From Cyathus striatus (taxonomy: Eukaryota > Basidiomycota > Agaricomycetes > Agaricales > Nidulariaceae), in assembly GCA_025738555.1 (NCBI GenBank), contig JAOVFP010000001.1, positions 5,890,001-5,954,000 of the forward strand: 64,000 bases of DNA, written 5' to 3'. A program made the position numbers and the translations under genes. Under the pieces are notes generated by a model that saw only the letters and a list, made by a program, of their open reading frames with translations, had not been told where the DNA came from and did not search any database. Below are positions 13,512-24,913 of this stretch, piece by piece; within the stretch, counting starts at the first letter, position 1; each line of letters opens with the position of its first letter.

Positions 13512-14063
13512 ATAGTGATACCAGTCCCTCCCATGTAATATCATCTATTTTCAATTAGTACTACATAGTACATACTTATGGTAGCTTGAAATAATTAATC
13601 GTTGCCACTCCTCACCACACCACTACCATAAGTTATTGAATTGACTTAATGTATGGCAATCTATAGCCTATATGCTACAGTAAATGCTTCCTTATTATGC
13701 TTTATAGCATACTAATGTACAGAAACTTATATCTTATGTTTTCTTGTCTCGCCTAAGAAGATACTTACCCATACTTGAATTGAGAATAATCTGCTAAATT
13801 GCCGCATCATAAGTAACTAAAGCTAACAAAGTTATATATATTATCTGCCTATACAAGCTTATTTGTACTAATGACTCCTTATTTATTTGCTATAAGGGGG
13901 GGACCTTACTATTTTCCCTTAGCGTCCTTATAGTCTTTATTTTGACTATTTTCCGCTTAACCAGACTTATATACTACTTAAAATCAAGAATTATTGCTAA
14001 ATTAGCTGCTTAGGTTTTTCCTGATGTCAATTGTCTTATAAGGAAATCCAAACCTCCCCAAAA

Positions 14064-14092
14064 CCCACTACCTTAAAAGGTAGTGGGAATGT
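14064..14092. repeat. Palindromic motif copy 3
   Basis: CCCACTACCTT-AA-AAGGTAGTGGG: 11-bp arms, then AATGT. The longest and most perfect of the three copies. It lies about 40 bp outside the right end proposed for the Plavaka element. Confidence 0.6.
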
Positions 14093-14830
14093 CACTTCAA
14101 TACATTTCTTAAGCCACACCATTGGCAAACTCATCACCCTTTTATACATACAGAACTCCAGTCTTAGTCAGCATCTGCCAGATCCTGTGCAGTCTCAGCA
14201 GATGTTCATGTTCAATTCCAGAACCAAGCTCAAGCTCCATCCTGGCTACCCTGGACTTGGCCTATGTTGGTCTATGATTGTTTGCACCACAGACCAGTGC
14301 ACCCTGACCTGTTACACCCTGGTGTGGTATCTCTTAAGTCTAGTAGCTCTCCCTGTCAAAGTAACCAACAAAAAATAAATGCATAATGGCTGCTCTTTGT
14401 GGAAAACATATTATATATTATTATATAGAGAGTAGAGTCTTGAAGCTTAGGCTGTCAAATTAATTTTACCTATCTTGCATCTACATTAATATATACCCTT
14501 ATTGCCTTAAAAAGCATTGTGTTACATCAGTAGTAACAAAAGGCCATCTATGACAGTCCTAAATTCACAATTCATTGTAGAGTCTTTATAATATGTACAC
14601 AAGTGTATTATGATTACATTGTAATGAAATTAGGACTTTCATGACAAGCTTACATCCTGGTGAAGCTGAACTGAACAAGAGCATCTCAACTAGAAGGACT
14701 GGAGGAAGCAGTGATTTACAATTTACAATCCACACAATTCACAATTAAAAAATGCACTCCAGAAAACTTGATATCCATTTCGAAATTATCCCTATCATAT
14801 AAAATAAAATCTTCCCTTAAGTGATAGAGC
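14093..14830. other. AT-rich intergenic DNA
   Basis: No gene seen. CpG-poor like the region left of the Plavaka element, which suggests both flanks were one old repeat block before that insertion. It ends at the PEX19 stop codon. Confidence 0.6.
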
Positions 14831-16557
14831 CTACATAATAGCACACTCTCCATCGCCCATGTTCCCTATACTCTCGAAACCAGGTGGAAGGGGCCCCATA
14901 AGTTCGGCTGGTGGTGTTCCGTATGATTGCATCTATGCAAGTGTATCAGTATGCATGTCCCAGGGTTTGTGAGAGGGAAAAGAAGGGACATAGACAGAAG
15001 ATAAGTGGGACGTCGCCAGAAAAGAGGAATCCGAAAAGGAAAGTAACATCTTTACAACAATTCCGCAACCCATCGACAAATAAAACCACCTTCACCACAA
15101 AACAGCAACTGACCAGCAACACAGTCCTCAACCAAAAGCAACCGCAAAAAGCAAAGACCCACCTCACTCATAAGCTCAACAATACCCTTCTTGTTCTTCT
15201 CATTGTTATCATCGTATCCCGGCTCATCGAACAAGGCAACGATCTTGCGTACGCATACGAGCTGCTTTTCGTAGCGCGTTTTGTCTTCGGGCGTCAGAGG
15301 GGCGGGTGGGGATGCAAGGTATGGTGGGAACTGGGGGAGGGGTTAGTACATGTGTATGAAGGGAACCGATTAAGAAGAAAGGGTAGGAAAGTGAACGGGG
15401 AGGAAGTACAAAGGCAGGAGGAAAATCTGTAGATGCTGGAATGGCGAAAAACTAGAATGTGGAGTGAACCCGCAAAGTAGTTCCAGAAAGCAAAAGACGA
15501 ACGGAGAATGGAGAAACCAGAAACATAAAGCAAACACCAGAATAAGAATAACGACTCACAGAATCAGCCAACTCCTTCAACGGCTCATAAAGCACCTCCT
15601 TATTCATCAACTGGCCCATCATATTCTCTAAGAATCCCACCAACTCGCCTTCATCCGGTTCTCCGTCCCCATCTTCCCCGTCCAGCCCCAAGTCTTTGAG
15701 AGACGCAAGCAGGGCTTCGAGTGCTTCTGGGTTTGGTGCGGCTTCTCCAGGTCCAGTCTACGACGATCAGCTCTTACATGCACGAAGGGAAGAAAGGGAG
15801 ACGGTACCTGGAGATCAGACTCGCTCTCTTTGATCTTCTCCATAGCCTGTTTAAGTCTGCTCTGGAAATCCCCCGCCGCAGGCGGCTCCTTCGCCTTCGC
15901 CCCGGCCTCAGACTTATTCTCTTCCCCAAGCACATCCTTCAACCCCGCAAGCCCCCCCTCGCCTTCAAGCAACATAGCCTCCCAAGCAGCTTTAAAAGCC
16001 TTCGTCCTTTCCTCCTCCTCATTCTTCCCGTCTCCTGTTCCCTTCTCCTTTCCCCTCCCATCATCTACCTCTCCCGACGTAATCTCCCGCATCAGGCTCT
16101 CCATGCCCCTCGCCAGCTCCTTCGTGAACTGGGCTGACATCGCATCTTCATCTTCGTCTTGTTCAGCTAGGGCAGGGTGAAGAGGGAGGCTAGGGATGGA
16201 TTTAGGCGGTGCGTCAACGCGCGTGTTTGTGCGTGGGCGAGTTGTGTATTTGAATGTTGGACTGAGGGAGGTGTTTGGTGGTGGTGGTGGGGATGTGAAT
16301 TCGTCTAGGACGTCTGTGGGGTGCGTTGGTTGTCAGAATGATGTGGTTGGAAGAAGATAGGAAAGAAAGTGTGGTGATTGAGAAGGGTAAAAAAGTATGG
16401 CGAGCGGAAGGATAAGAAAAGTGTGGCGAGTGAGAAGAGTAAGCCTACGCCACTGGGATAGGGGTGTAAAAGAGAAGTGGGAGTAGGACGAACCATCAAG
16501 CTCGTCTAGATCGTCGTCTACGCTCGCTTTGGGGTTATTAAGGACAGGCTTGGACAT
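14831..16557 (-). CDS. PEX19: Peroxin-19, peroxisomal membrane-protein import receptor
   Basis: PEX19 is the farnesylated cytosolic chaperone/receptor that binds peroxisomal membrane proteins and docks on PEX3. Exons (complement): 16494-16557, 16313-15808, 15757-15560, 15330-15163, 14932-14831; all join in frame to 345 aa, a normal length. Visible: an acidic N-terminus with the hallmark DDLDELDDVLDEF (split by intron 1), followed by FTKELARGMESLMREI, a central ALLASLKDLGLDG / FLENMMGQLMNKEVLYEPLK core, the segment FDEPGYDDN..GIVELMSE, PPAELMGPLPPGF, and a C-terminal CaaX box CAIM (residues 342-345) predicted to be prenylated. The start ATG at 16557 precedes the hallmark by 15 codons. The gene is CpG-rich compared with the DNA to its left. 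Confidence 0.95.
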
Positions 16558-16790
16558 CGTGTTGGGTCCTTGTGAGTCTGATTGGGTTGGATGTCCTTAA
16601 TTCAGGGAAACGAGATGAGATCGTGTGCTATCCTTTGTGCTGTTCCCCCGTGGCTTGTTGTGTATAGGGTAAATGGATCCTGGTGAAATGCTCTTGAACC
16701 TTTCACTTAGAAATAGCTGAAGTAAAAAAATATCGACCTTGGTAGCAGCAATGTTGTAATAGCAGAGCGGAGGGTGGTCGAGATGGAAGA

Positions 16791-17171
16791 CGGAAGGGGT
16801 TGCGATGTGCGGGGAAGGAGATGCCGGAGTTAAGCGGACTATTTGGTCAAAATTTGTAGGCATGTGATATTTTAGTCAGCCGACCACCGGATGGTTTGCT
16901 CTCGACCTTCATCCACTTTGGTTCAACTTGGGTTCAACCGTAACTTTTTGCAAACCAGCTGCTGGACGTCACATACCTGAACGTTTGAACAACAACTAAT
17001 AACCGCTCGATATCCTCACCCTTGAATGCAAGGACGCCTAACCTGAGAGAGGAACCCTGGCTTCGCGGATAGTCCGACCCCAAACCTCTCCATTGTACTG
17101 CTCCACAGCCACGGCCCGCCATAATGCAGCCACAGGGTATCAAATCTTTTCATTTGTAGACCCAGTCATCA
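16791..17171. repeat. Duplicated ~385-bp segment, copy A
   Basis: Homologous, in the same orientation, to 20757-21146. Shared blocks include TTGCGATGTGCGGGGAAGGA, GCCGGAGTTAAGCGGACTAT, CATGTGATAT, CAAACCAGC, GAATGCAAGGAC, AACCTCTCCATTG and TGTAGACCCAGTCA. The minus-strand reading frame seen in copy B (LGVLAFQGEGIER) is present here as LGVLAFKGEDIER but is frame-shifted upstream. It sits just beyond the PEX19 start, so it may overlap that gene's promoter. Confidence 0.8.
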
Positions 17172-17968
17172 AATGTGCCTTCATTATTGACCAGATATAT
17201 CAGCAGGTGTATTAAACTCAATCGTATTACACAATTACATTCATATCCTATACCGCGTCGGTGCCTGCGATTCATGGGAGGGAAACGGCGGGATGAAAAC
17301 GTAACGATTCCTGTACTCAGTCATTCCAGTTTAGAAGGAATTATGTTGATAAAGGCATTCAGAAAAGGAAATGAACCATAATCGCCTTGTGATACAGCTG
17401 AACTATATCTGACGATCTCTTCTCGTAGCTCATTCATCGTCATCGTTGAGGCTGGGTGAGGGTACTTAAGTGCTAGGAAGACAGCATCAATGCCAGTTGT
17501 GTTCTACTTCCATCGCAGATCGCAGCAAGACGACGTGATGCCTGATTCAAATATCATCATCAATGTTGCCATCTACGCTGCTGGGTAGGATTATTAAGAA
17601 GAGTGATCCTCAACTTGCAATCGAATCTGCATGGATTATGCGGAATGCAAAATAGTTTCCCGCCAGTAGTAGCTAAAACCAAATGGCCTGTAACGTGGAG
17701 GTAATCAAATATGTAGATTTTAAGGAGTCACCGCTGCTGTTGCATGGCTGGTATGATTTTGCCTTGGCATTGATCATCAAGATAGCCAACTACCATCAGT
17801 AGTTGCCTAATGAAAACAAGTGGTATTGCTATGTACACTGCCTAACATTAGCGTGGAATATAAAGCACCGCATCTCCATATACAGTCTCGAATGTGACAT
17901 ACTAACATTGTTAGCCCCCAGCGCCCTCTCTTCGGCAAAAACTTTCTCTTGACGATTCCATATACCGT
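17172..17968. other. Intergenic DNA, no gene seen
   Basis: Only short open frames without domain features. It probably contains the promoter of the plus-strand gene starting at 17969. Confidence 0.5.
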
Positions 17969-20500
17969 ATGGACATGTTCAACTCAGCTTCAAACTTTGT
18001 GATTCAAAACAGTGTATTCATCGGCGAGATGAAGAAATTCTGTAAGTATTTATTCTCTCAGGCACTTGGAATTTTAATGCGGGCCTATATATCCCAGACG
18101 TGAAGAAGATCTACCGAAACCCTCCACTAGGAACTCAGTTTACCAAGGCGAACGGAACTAGCAATAGGATTTACCCTGGCAGTACGCTACAATCGAACGT
18201 ATAACAACTTTTCTTAATTCCGATATCCGATATTCTTACATCTGCACGAAAAGTTTAAACGTATTCGAACGGGAGATATCAATATAATCGAGAGTGTGGA
18301 AAGATCTGAGGCTGGACCTACAGTGAATAATGTCGGTATTGATTACGTGGTAGAGCTCTCGGGAGAAAATAAGAGGAGAACAGTCCGAATCTATCGTGGA
18401 CCAAGCAGATACGACGTAAGTCAATGATTGTTATGGTTTCTTACTTATTCAAATTTTGAAAGATACTTCAAATGGAACTGGAAATTCTGGCTAAGTTGTG
18501 GTAAGTAAATAATAATTTAATCATCAGAGATACCCTGGTTAAATCATTATGTTGAAGGCCTCATCCAAGCATTCCTCAAGTATTCGGTATATACGAACTA
18601 ATTGACACCGTCGGGCTTGTATTTAAAGATGAAGGTATTAGTACACTTTTATAATCGAGTCTGAGCTTTAATTTTGAGTCGGTTATAGGTACACACCAAA
18701 GTCGCGGGGAATATATGATGTCTCTAAACCCATTGCAGCGTGCTGCATTCTCCATTATACATGTGCGTATACATCCCTAAGCCTGAACAGACTCCTAGAC
18801 AATAATATTCAGATGACACATGAGGCTTCACAATACGTTAGTTGAACATAAAGAGGGTTATACTTGCATTATCAACCTTCATATCGACTCACGCGGTAGG
18901 CTTAGTACGGTACTGTCGGTAAGCAACACTCTTACCAGTTTACTCATTACATGTTTACTACAGTGCTTTAGGTTCATAACCGATCTATTCCAAATGTGAA
19001 TGATCGTTTTAGTACTAATTGTACACTGATTCCACCACAGCTATCTGGAGATAACTTAAAATTGCTTCAATCGATTCTCAATAACGACATCATATATCCT
19101 CTACACTTCAGAAAACCTGACGCTATGTCTGCGTGGCATCGTGCATTTCTGTCGGTAAAGAGGCACACAAAGATCAATACGAAACAGGAATTTAATCTCG
19201 GACGTCCTGTTGTGATATTCAACTTCCAGGGTATTTCAAATTTCCATCATGAAATATCTTATAATACTGGGGTCATGTTTAAACAAGACTTCAAACCAAA
19301 GATAACCTGGCTCCCTGGAATTGACGAGTTATTACATGAGCGTACAACGCGTGTGGGAGAATTAACACGGTAATGGAATGGATATGCTCATTCAAATGTG
19401 TTCATGTATATTTATATACTGCCCTAGCGTCAAGTTAAGAAGAGACATAATCACTTCAAGGTCCTACAAGAAATTGGATTGCAAACGGATGAAGGTTTAC
19501 GGAAGTTGTCAAATTTCTGATGATGCTTATCATAGCTGGTTTCCTCAAGTTCCGCAGATACTAGAGAATTATTTATTTTCTTTCGAAAACATTCGAGTTA
19601 ATCTGGGATTAGGTGATCACTCTTTCGGGTCCAATGTAAAAGGTTTTAGCTGATATTTTACAGTATCTGGAGTGGATATTACTCTCGAGATCTTTATCTT
19701 GTTACATCCTCTAATTTGCTTTATGGAAGATAATCCAAAAACAGATGTTTATTTGTTCATATCCGATCCTGGCATCAATAAAATCAATGGGAAGGTTTAT
19801 CTACCTAACACTTACTGGTCATTGGACATGTTGGGAACAGAGCCACTTTCAGAAAAATATGGTGCTTCGAAAGGGCTTATTATCTCAAAAATAGATCTAA
19901 ATCCAATTATATCATTCTGGGATAAATTTTACTATGAAGCCCTTCGTGATTTTTATAATGCATGCAGCGTAACTTCATCGGATGTATACAGATTACTTGG
20001 TCTTCCTGATTTGATATCTGTTAAAGAAGGTGTGTATGCAACTCTTAGTAGTTTGACATGGGAAACCACAGTCCACTAATAATATGGATGTAGAAAAGGT
20101 TATAAAATCGTCATCTTACACGGAGGATATACATGGCATTGGTTACTTCGAAACGAAGAACGAGGCTGCACGAGCCCTACAAATGTTACGTTATTCTGAT
20201 GAACGCGATAGTAACTTTATCTGGACGACTAAAACACAAGACCCCATGACTCAATATATTCCAATAGTGAAAACGCTGGATATTACATCACTCTCTTGGA
20301 TTGTAATTACATCCTTAGAAGACTGCTTCGGACTACTCGGAACAATGTACGAGACGGAATCTGCGAAACGCATACGAAGAAAAAACTACAATCGATATCT
20401 CCGTCAAGTCGAGCATAAGTACAGAACAGAGGAAGAATGGGAAGAAATCACATGTGCTGATGTTAATATCGTCTCTCATTTCGACAAACATTATCAGTAA
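17969..20500 (+). pseudogene. Kinase-fold-like mushroom protein gene, decaying
   Basis: The start MDMFNSASNFVIQNSVF resembles the N-termini of a large Agaricomycete family of kinase-like proteins. Exons near 18101-18179, 18259-18417, 18463-18501, 18557-18633 and 18689-18760 carry TVRIYRGPSRYD, QMELEILAKLW-HPSIPQVFGIY and a following helical segment, similar to the N-lobe and hinge of a protein kinase, without a recognisable catalytic loop. Downstream frames (18996-19373, 19439-19640, 19666-20079, 20084-20500) are long and continue one another across short introns, ending VSHFDKHYQ. A frameshift near 18848 and tandem TAA TAA codons near 20080 break the chain, so I call it a pseudogene. Alternative: unrecognised introns hide an intact gene. 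Function unknown. Confidence 0.5.
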
Positions 20501-20647
20501 CTTATGTTGATGATTATATAGGTTCGTTCATAGCGCTGCACGGGGAATAGATAATCGCTGTCCTTGCTTCTAATAACATTGTATCACCCGGAACTTCCTG
20601 AGATGGGCTCGTGGGCTGCTATTGTGCTGTTCCTTCTGTTGAAATGT

Positions 20648-20755
20648 TGAAGAGGAGGAATACTGCTTGGCGGTATTGTCTCAACAAAGAAATTGCATAA
20701 GTGGTTGGTCATCCATCCAACCTCCAGTCCTAGTGAGCTCACATCTGAGGTGAAC
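20648..20755 (+). repeat. Dispersed SINE-like repeat, copy 2
   Basis: Best-preserved partner of 311-420. It ends at TGAGGTGAAC, exactly where duplicated segment copy B begins, so it may mark the junction of that duplication. Confidence 0.6.
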
Positions 20756-20756
20756 A

Positions 20757-21146
20757 CGGAAGGGTTGGGGTTGCGATGTGCGGGGAAGGAGATGCCGGAG
20801 TTAAGCGGACTATTTGGTCAAATTTGTAAGCATGTGATATCTCAAGTCAGCTGATCACTCAGGCTTAGGGTTTGCTTTCGACCACCATGTTCTGATTCAT
20901 TCAAGTCTTGTTCAACTTTGGTTGAACTGTAAAATCTTTTCAAACCAGCCCCCTGACGTCATATCGGATATACCTGAACAATATATCGTTCGATACCCTC
21001 ACCCTGGAATGCAAGGACACCTAACTGAGAGAGGATTTCACGGATAACTTTAGTCCCCCAAACCTCTCCATTGTGCCACTCCACAGCCGCCACAATGCAG
21101 CAACAGGGTATCAAAGCTCTGCATTCGTAGACCCAGTCACCAACTG
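20757..21146. repeat. Duplicated ~385-bp segment, copy B
   Basis: Partner of 16791-17171. The two copies flank the kinase-like pseudogene as direct repeats about 3.97 kb apart. Confidence 0.8.
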
Positions 21147-21267
21147 CGCCTTCTTTATCCACTAGAACCTGTTCGGCTAACAGGATATATCCCTGATCGC
21201 AACCCAGAGTTCCCGAAGGATCAACGGGAACAGCTGTAAAGGTACACCTAGGATATAGATCCTGCAT
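20959..21267 (-). CDS. Unrecognised ORF, 102 aa, probably an exon or fragment
   Basis: I do not recognise the product. The frame reads PRCTFTAVPVDPSGTLGCDQ near its start, then GAVGDWVYECRALIPCCCIV and SQLGVLAFQGEGIERY. The last third lies in the duplicated segment and is conserved in copy A. A consensus-like splice donor (CAG|GTATAT here, CAG|GTATGT in copy A) follows IVQ/VVQ in both copies, so this may be an exon of a duplicated gene whose other exons are lost or unseen. Confidence 0.25.
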   Translation of the reverse strand: MQDLYPRCTFTAVPVDPSGTLGCDQGYILLAEQVLVDKEGAVGDWVYECRALIPCCCIVAAVEWHNGEVWGTKVIREILSQLGVLAFQGEGIERYIVQVYPI

Positions 21268-21847
21268 ATCTAAACGTCAAAGCAAAGTTTTGGGTACGTT
21301 TTTTAGGATGTTTGAACGCCATTATGATATCCCCCATTAGCACACGGTATGTTTATGATTTCAAGTTGTGTAGATTTGACTAAAGCCTATCTCAAGCTGA
21401 AAAAACGTAACAAACGCAGATAGTAATGTACCGTAGAGGCCAGGCCGCCAGGATATAACATCCCCGATATAGGTGCGTGAAATGCACCGGAATGATACGC
21501 TGGACAGGAAGCAGATTATTCGCTATGAACAGTTTGCGTATGGCCCTATAGAACAGCCACCCCCAGGCTGAGATCTCTCGCACAGCCAACATGAATAAAT
21601 GAATCGATGTGCGTCAAGTTCTCCCATACAACCGTGAATCTGGAATTCTCCACTTCGCAATAATGTGAATACTGATAGTATTACCGAAAGTATGAAGCCT
21701 TCAATTCTGCGAGAGACCGGGACTATTAATGATGCAGTGAACAGACGTTGATCTCGTGAAACGTATTTGAACGCATTTGAAAGTATGTACTATATGAACG
21801 TTTACAAAAGGATGCAAGACCACCCAAAAAGAAACGTATTGGCATTC
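21268..21847. other. Intergenic DNA, no gene seen
   Basis: Short unrelated open frames only; it ends at the O-methyltransferase stop codon. Confidence 0.5.
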
Positions 21848-23096
21848 TTAAGCGGCAGAGAAAACAAACGTGCACATGAAACCAGGTGTCACCGACTCCA
21901 ATTTCCACCCAGTCTTCTCTCCAAGTGTCCTAAATTCACGTACAGTCCTTTCTTTACCATCGAAAAGGGTAAGCATCTATATCAAAGGTCAACGTCTTGT
22001 TTTAAACTCTGTCAAGCGCGTTAACGAGTCTTACCTGGAAATCTAAGGATGTTTCGAAACCGGCTCCTCCTTCCCCGAGATTAGCAAGCAGCGGCTTGGG
22101 GACCTTCTTAGAAATATGCTCGGAGTCAGGGTCCTCACAAGTGTGTCGAGCAACGTTATCAAAGATGACGACTTTCGTGTCATCTCCAGCTGCAGATCGC
22201 AGCAGAGACATAATTTTAATAGCTTCTGCATCGGGCCAGTCGTGAATGACAACTCGGAGAACGTACACTGCAGCTTTCTTGATTGGCTGCGGTGTGAAAA
22301 AATCGTGAACTGAATAAGAGATAATTAGCAATTTAGGTTTCGAAGTAGCTGGCAGTGGAAAGTATACCTTGCAGTTTCACCTTACCAGACGAAATCGCTG
22401 CTGGATCCTTCTCACCCCAGAATTTCTCAGCATCCGTAATCTGTCGTTGCAAATCCTGAACTACGTATTGAAGTTCGGGATAGGCGTTCTTCAGAATAAC
22501 CACGAGGGTTCCGATACTTCCACCAACATCGACAACAACGTTGTTTGGCTTTAAAGCGAGCTTGTCGAAAGCTGACATATATTTAGTATGGGCTACAGCT
22601 GGAAACCATTCGGACACACCGGATGTAAATAACTGTGGAGGAAATCGCTCAGCGCCTCCAGCCATTGCCGCTGTAAAGCGTCTAGACCTCGACTCGTTTC
22701 CGTCTTCTTGATACCAGTGCCACATTTTCAAATCAGTGCCCAACGCCATATTAAACGGAGTTCCATTATTCCTAGGATTTTGTAGAAAGTTCGAGAGGTA
22801 CGCCGTGCTCTTTAGCATATCGTCACCGCTATAATACATATTAAGTATGTTATGCTAGAAATTCATCGATGCATACCTCGTAGAAACGAACGCAGCTAGA
22901 GGTGAGCCATCAAACTTTCCGATTGGGCTATAATTTCGTCCTTAGCGAGCATTTCAATGTGATTGAGCCACTCCTCACTCTGATGCTATTTCCTCCAGAG
23001 TCTTGTCCTTCATTAACAACGAAGATATCGCGTTGTTCGCAAAGACATCAGGAGCGACCTCTTTGAAGACTCGTTGGTCGAATGAATCTTGGGATA
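21848..23096 (-). pseudogene. SAM-dependent O-methyltransferase (family 2), 5' end missing
   Basis: This family transfers a methyl group from S-adenosylmethionine to a hydroxyl of a small molecule. Recognised exons (complement): 23096-22979, 22927-22877, 22828-22368, 22309-22035, 21976-21848; they join in frame to about 343 codons. Visible: FKEVAPDVFANNAISSLL near the start of what remains, the SAM-binding VVDVGGSIG motif, the catalytic-type VIHDWPDAEA segment, VVIFDNVARH, and the C-terminal tail MLTLFDGKERTVREFRTL ... FMCTFVFSAA then TAA. Family members have about 100 more N-terminal residues (dimerisation/winged-helix part). Upstream to 23.8 kb I could not find a matching first exon or start codon. 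It is therefore 5'-truncated or has an undetected exon; hence the pseudogene label, held loosely. Confidence 0.7.
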
Positions 23097-24913
23097 CTGT
23101 CATAATATGGTATACATCTACGGTCCGATCAAATGAATGAGAAGCACATACTGCTGCATTGCATATCATATGTAAATTCAACGAGAATGGGAAACTAGCA
23201 GTGACTGAGCATCGTTGGGCCCCACAAGTACCCTACATTCTTAGCGCTCTTATCCGCACCTACACCGAGTGATCTCTTCCTATTTGTGATTTTGAGAACC
23301 AATGCGTACCGGTACCTGTGAAACAATGCTTGAAGGTCCAGAGCACAGCAATCTTAGAACAAGGTCAGCACAGGCATAATCTGCCAGCACTGAACAAATA
23401 TATTCTTTATGTTTCTTATCACTTCCCATCGGCAACCATGACCATACTGACCAGTAGTTCCTTCCCATTCGTAACCTTGACCTCTTCCGTAGCGGCAGCT
23501 CACAGCACAAACATGCATGAGCAATGATCATGCATACCGACCTGGATAAGGGGAACCTGTCGCCTTCAGTTTCACTTTCTACGTGTAAGGAAATCCTACA
23601 CTTTCAGCGTAGACATAACCTGGAAACATTAAAAGACGTACAAGCTCTTCACGCAGGCTCCTGCTACTCTTTATCTCCACTCTCCAGCCGAAACTCTGCG
23701 CCCACTGGTGACGACACTGTTGAAACAGCAACCCACCAATATTACCTGGCGCTAGCCACTCCAAATCACCTTGATGTCCGATAACAATCTTTGTGGCCAC
23801 CTATGTAGTATAGCATAGTCGTTTGTCTCGAGCGCCACGGTTCCTGAGCGCTGTAATAGATTCCGATAACTGAGGTCTGTATAATACAAGTTCGAGATGG
23901 ATAAGCGGGAACGAGGTCATACAAGCATTGACGACCGAAGGAGAGTATGTTAGGCAGGAGGGGGATCGGGAGGGATCAGGATGAGAGGAATACAATGATG
24001 ATGTGCTTCCTGCTGACTGTCAAAAAGTAGTAAAAGACAGGTAAATGAGAACATTGGGAAGCGAGCGTTGATCTAGAACGAAAACGTGTTATCTCCAAAA
24101 GACTTCGGAAGCGGCAATTTCCTCGATAGCACATGGAAAACTATGAAAACATATAGATAACAAACCATGAGGAAATGCAGATCACGTTCTGCTATACCGT
24201 TGTGTGTGCGTTTTGCCTCATTTTGTGCGATATGAACACAATGAGCAGGAACTTCCCGTGCAAAAGTGCTTCCGTAAAGCGTGCTCCCGACATGATGCCG
24301 GTGCCTACGGGATAAGACTAAAGGTCACGGATTGCGCTGAGAACCAAAGCGCATCGTACTGTCACCTATGTACATCCATGCGTAAAGTTTGAGAGGTCTA
24401 TAGAGTATTCTACTGTGGAGTTATGGTGTCAGTCCAGGACATTAATTAATCACTTGGTATACAATGTCGAGAAAACGTACAGTGTTGGGGGTGAATGAGA
24501 TAGAGGAACAGAAGAATGAGGACGTTGAGGTCGAAGAGTGACACAGTGAGTTCAACGAAAAGCGTGACACCAAAGGCGTGACGACATACAGCGCGGTCAC
24601 GTTCCCCGCTCTTGGACCGCAACCACCATCATCCTCACCACCAACCCATCCATTCGCTCTCCAAACCTCCAATTTCAAATCCCAATCCGAATAATCAGCA
24701 CAATCTCTTAGTGCCAGCGCCGAGTTTGCGCTCCATACTTAGCCACCACGAGGCAAAGACTCCGCACAATGACCACCAAATAAAACCCACAGCTTTCTCT
24801 TTGTCCGATTCCTCTCTTGGACACGGTGCCACTCTCCAAAAACCGATAAAATGGACCCCATACGAGCTACGAAATGGTTATCAATTCTCTAAAACTCTCT
24901 TTCTCATTCTATT
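23097..24913. other. Intergenic DNA; no supported gene
   Basis: Several 60-86-codon frames on both strands, none with a domain. It might hide the missing 5' exon of the methyltransferase (minus strand, 23.1-23.8 kb) and the promoter of the F-box gene at 24914. Confidence 0.45.

Larger units (their letters stand above)
7191..14027. mobile_element. Plavaka-type DNA transposon (decayed)
   Basis: A roughly 6.8-kb element holding two divergently transcribed genes: a Plavaka transposase (minus, 10712 to 7469) and a DUF6532 protein (plus, 10947 to 13511). Its putative ends are imperfect inverted repeats: AGGAAAATCCCCATCGGCTA at 7191 against the complement of the segment ending TTAGGTTTTTCCTGATG at 14027, both followed by a TAAATTAG-like block. 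The ends are inferred; I found no convincing target duplication. Plavaka is known from Agaricomycete genomes as a CACTA-related superfamily. CpG is commoner here than in the flanks, suggesting insertion into already decayed DNA. Confidence 0.7.

Noticed and set aside
15721..16180. Long frames opposite PEX19 exon 2
   Set aside because: Antisense shadows of the PEX19 coding exon.
23280..23800. First exon of the O-methyltransferase
   Set aside because: Frames here did not give the expected N-terminal helices nor a frame-keeping splice to 23096.
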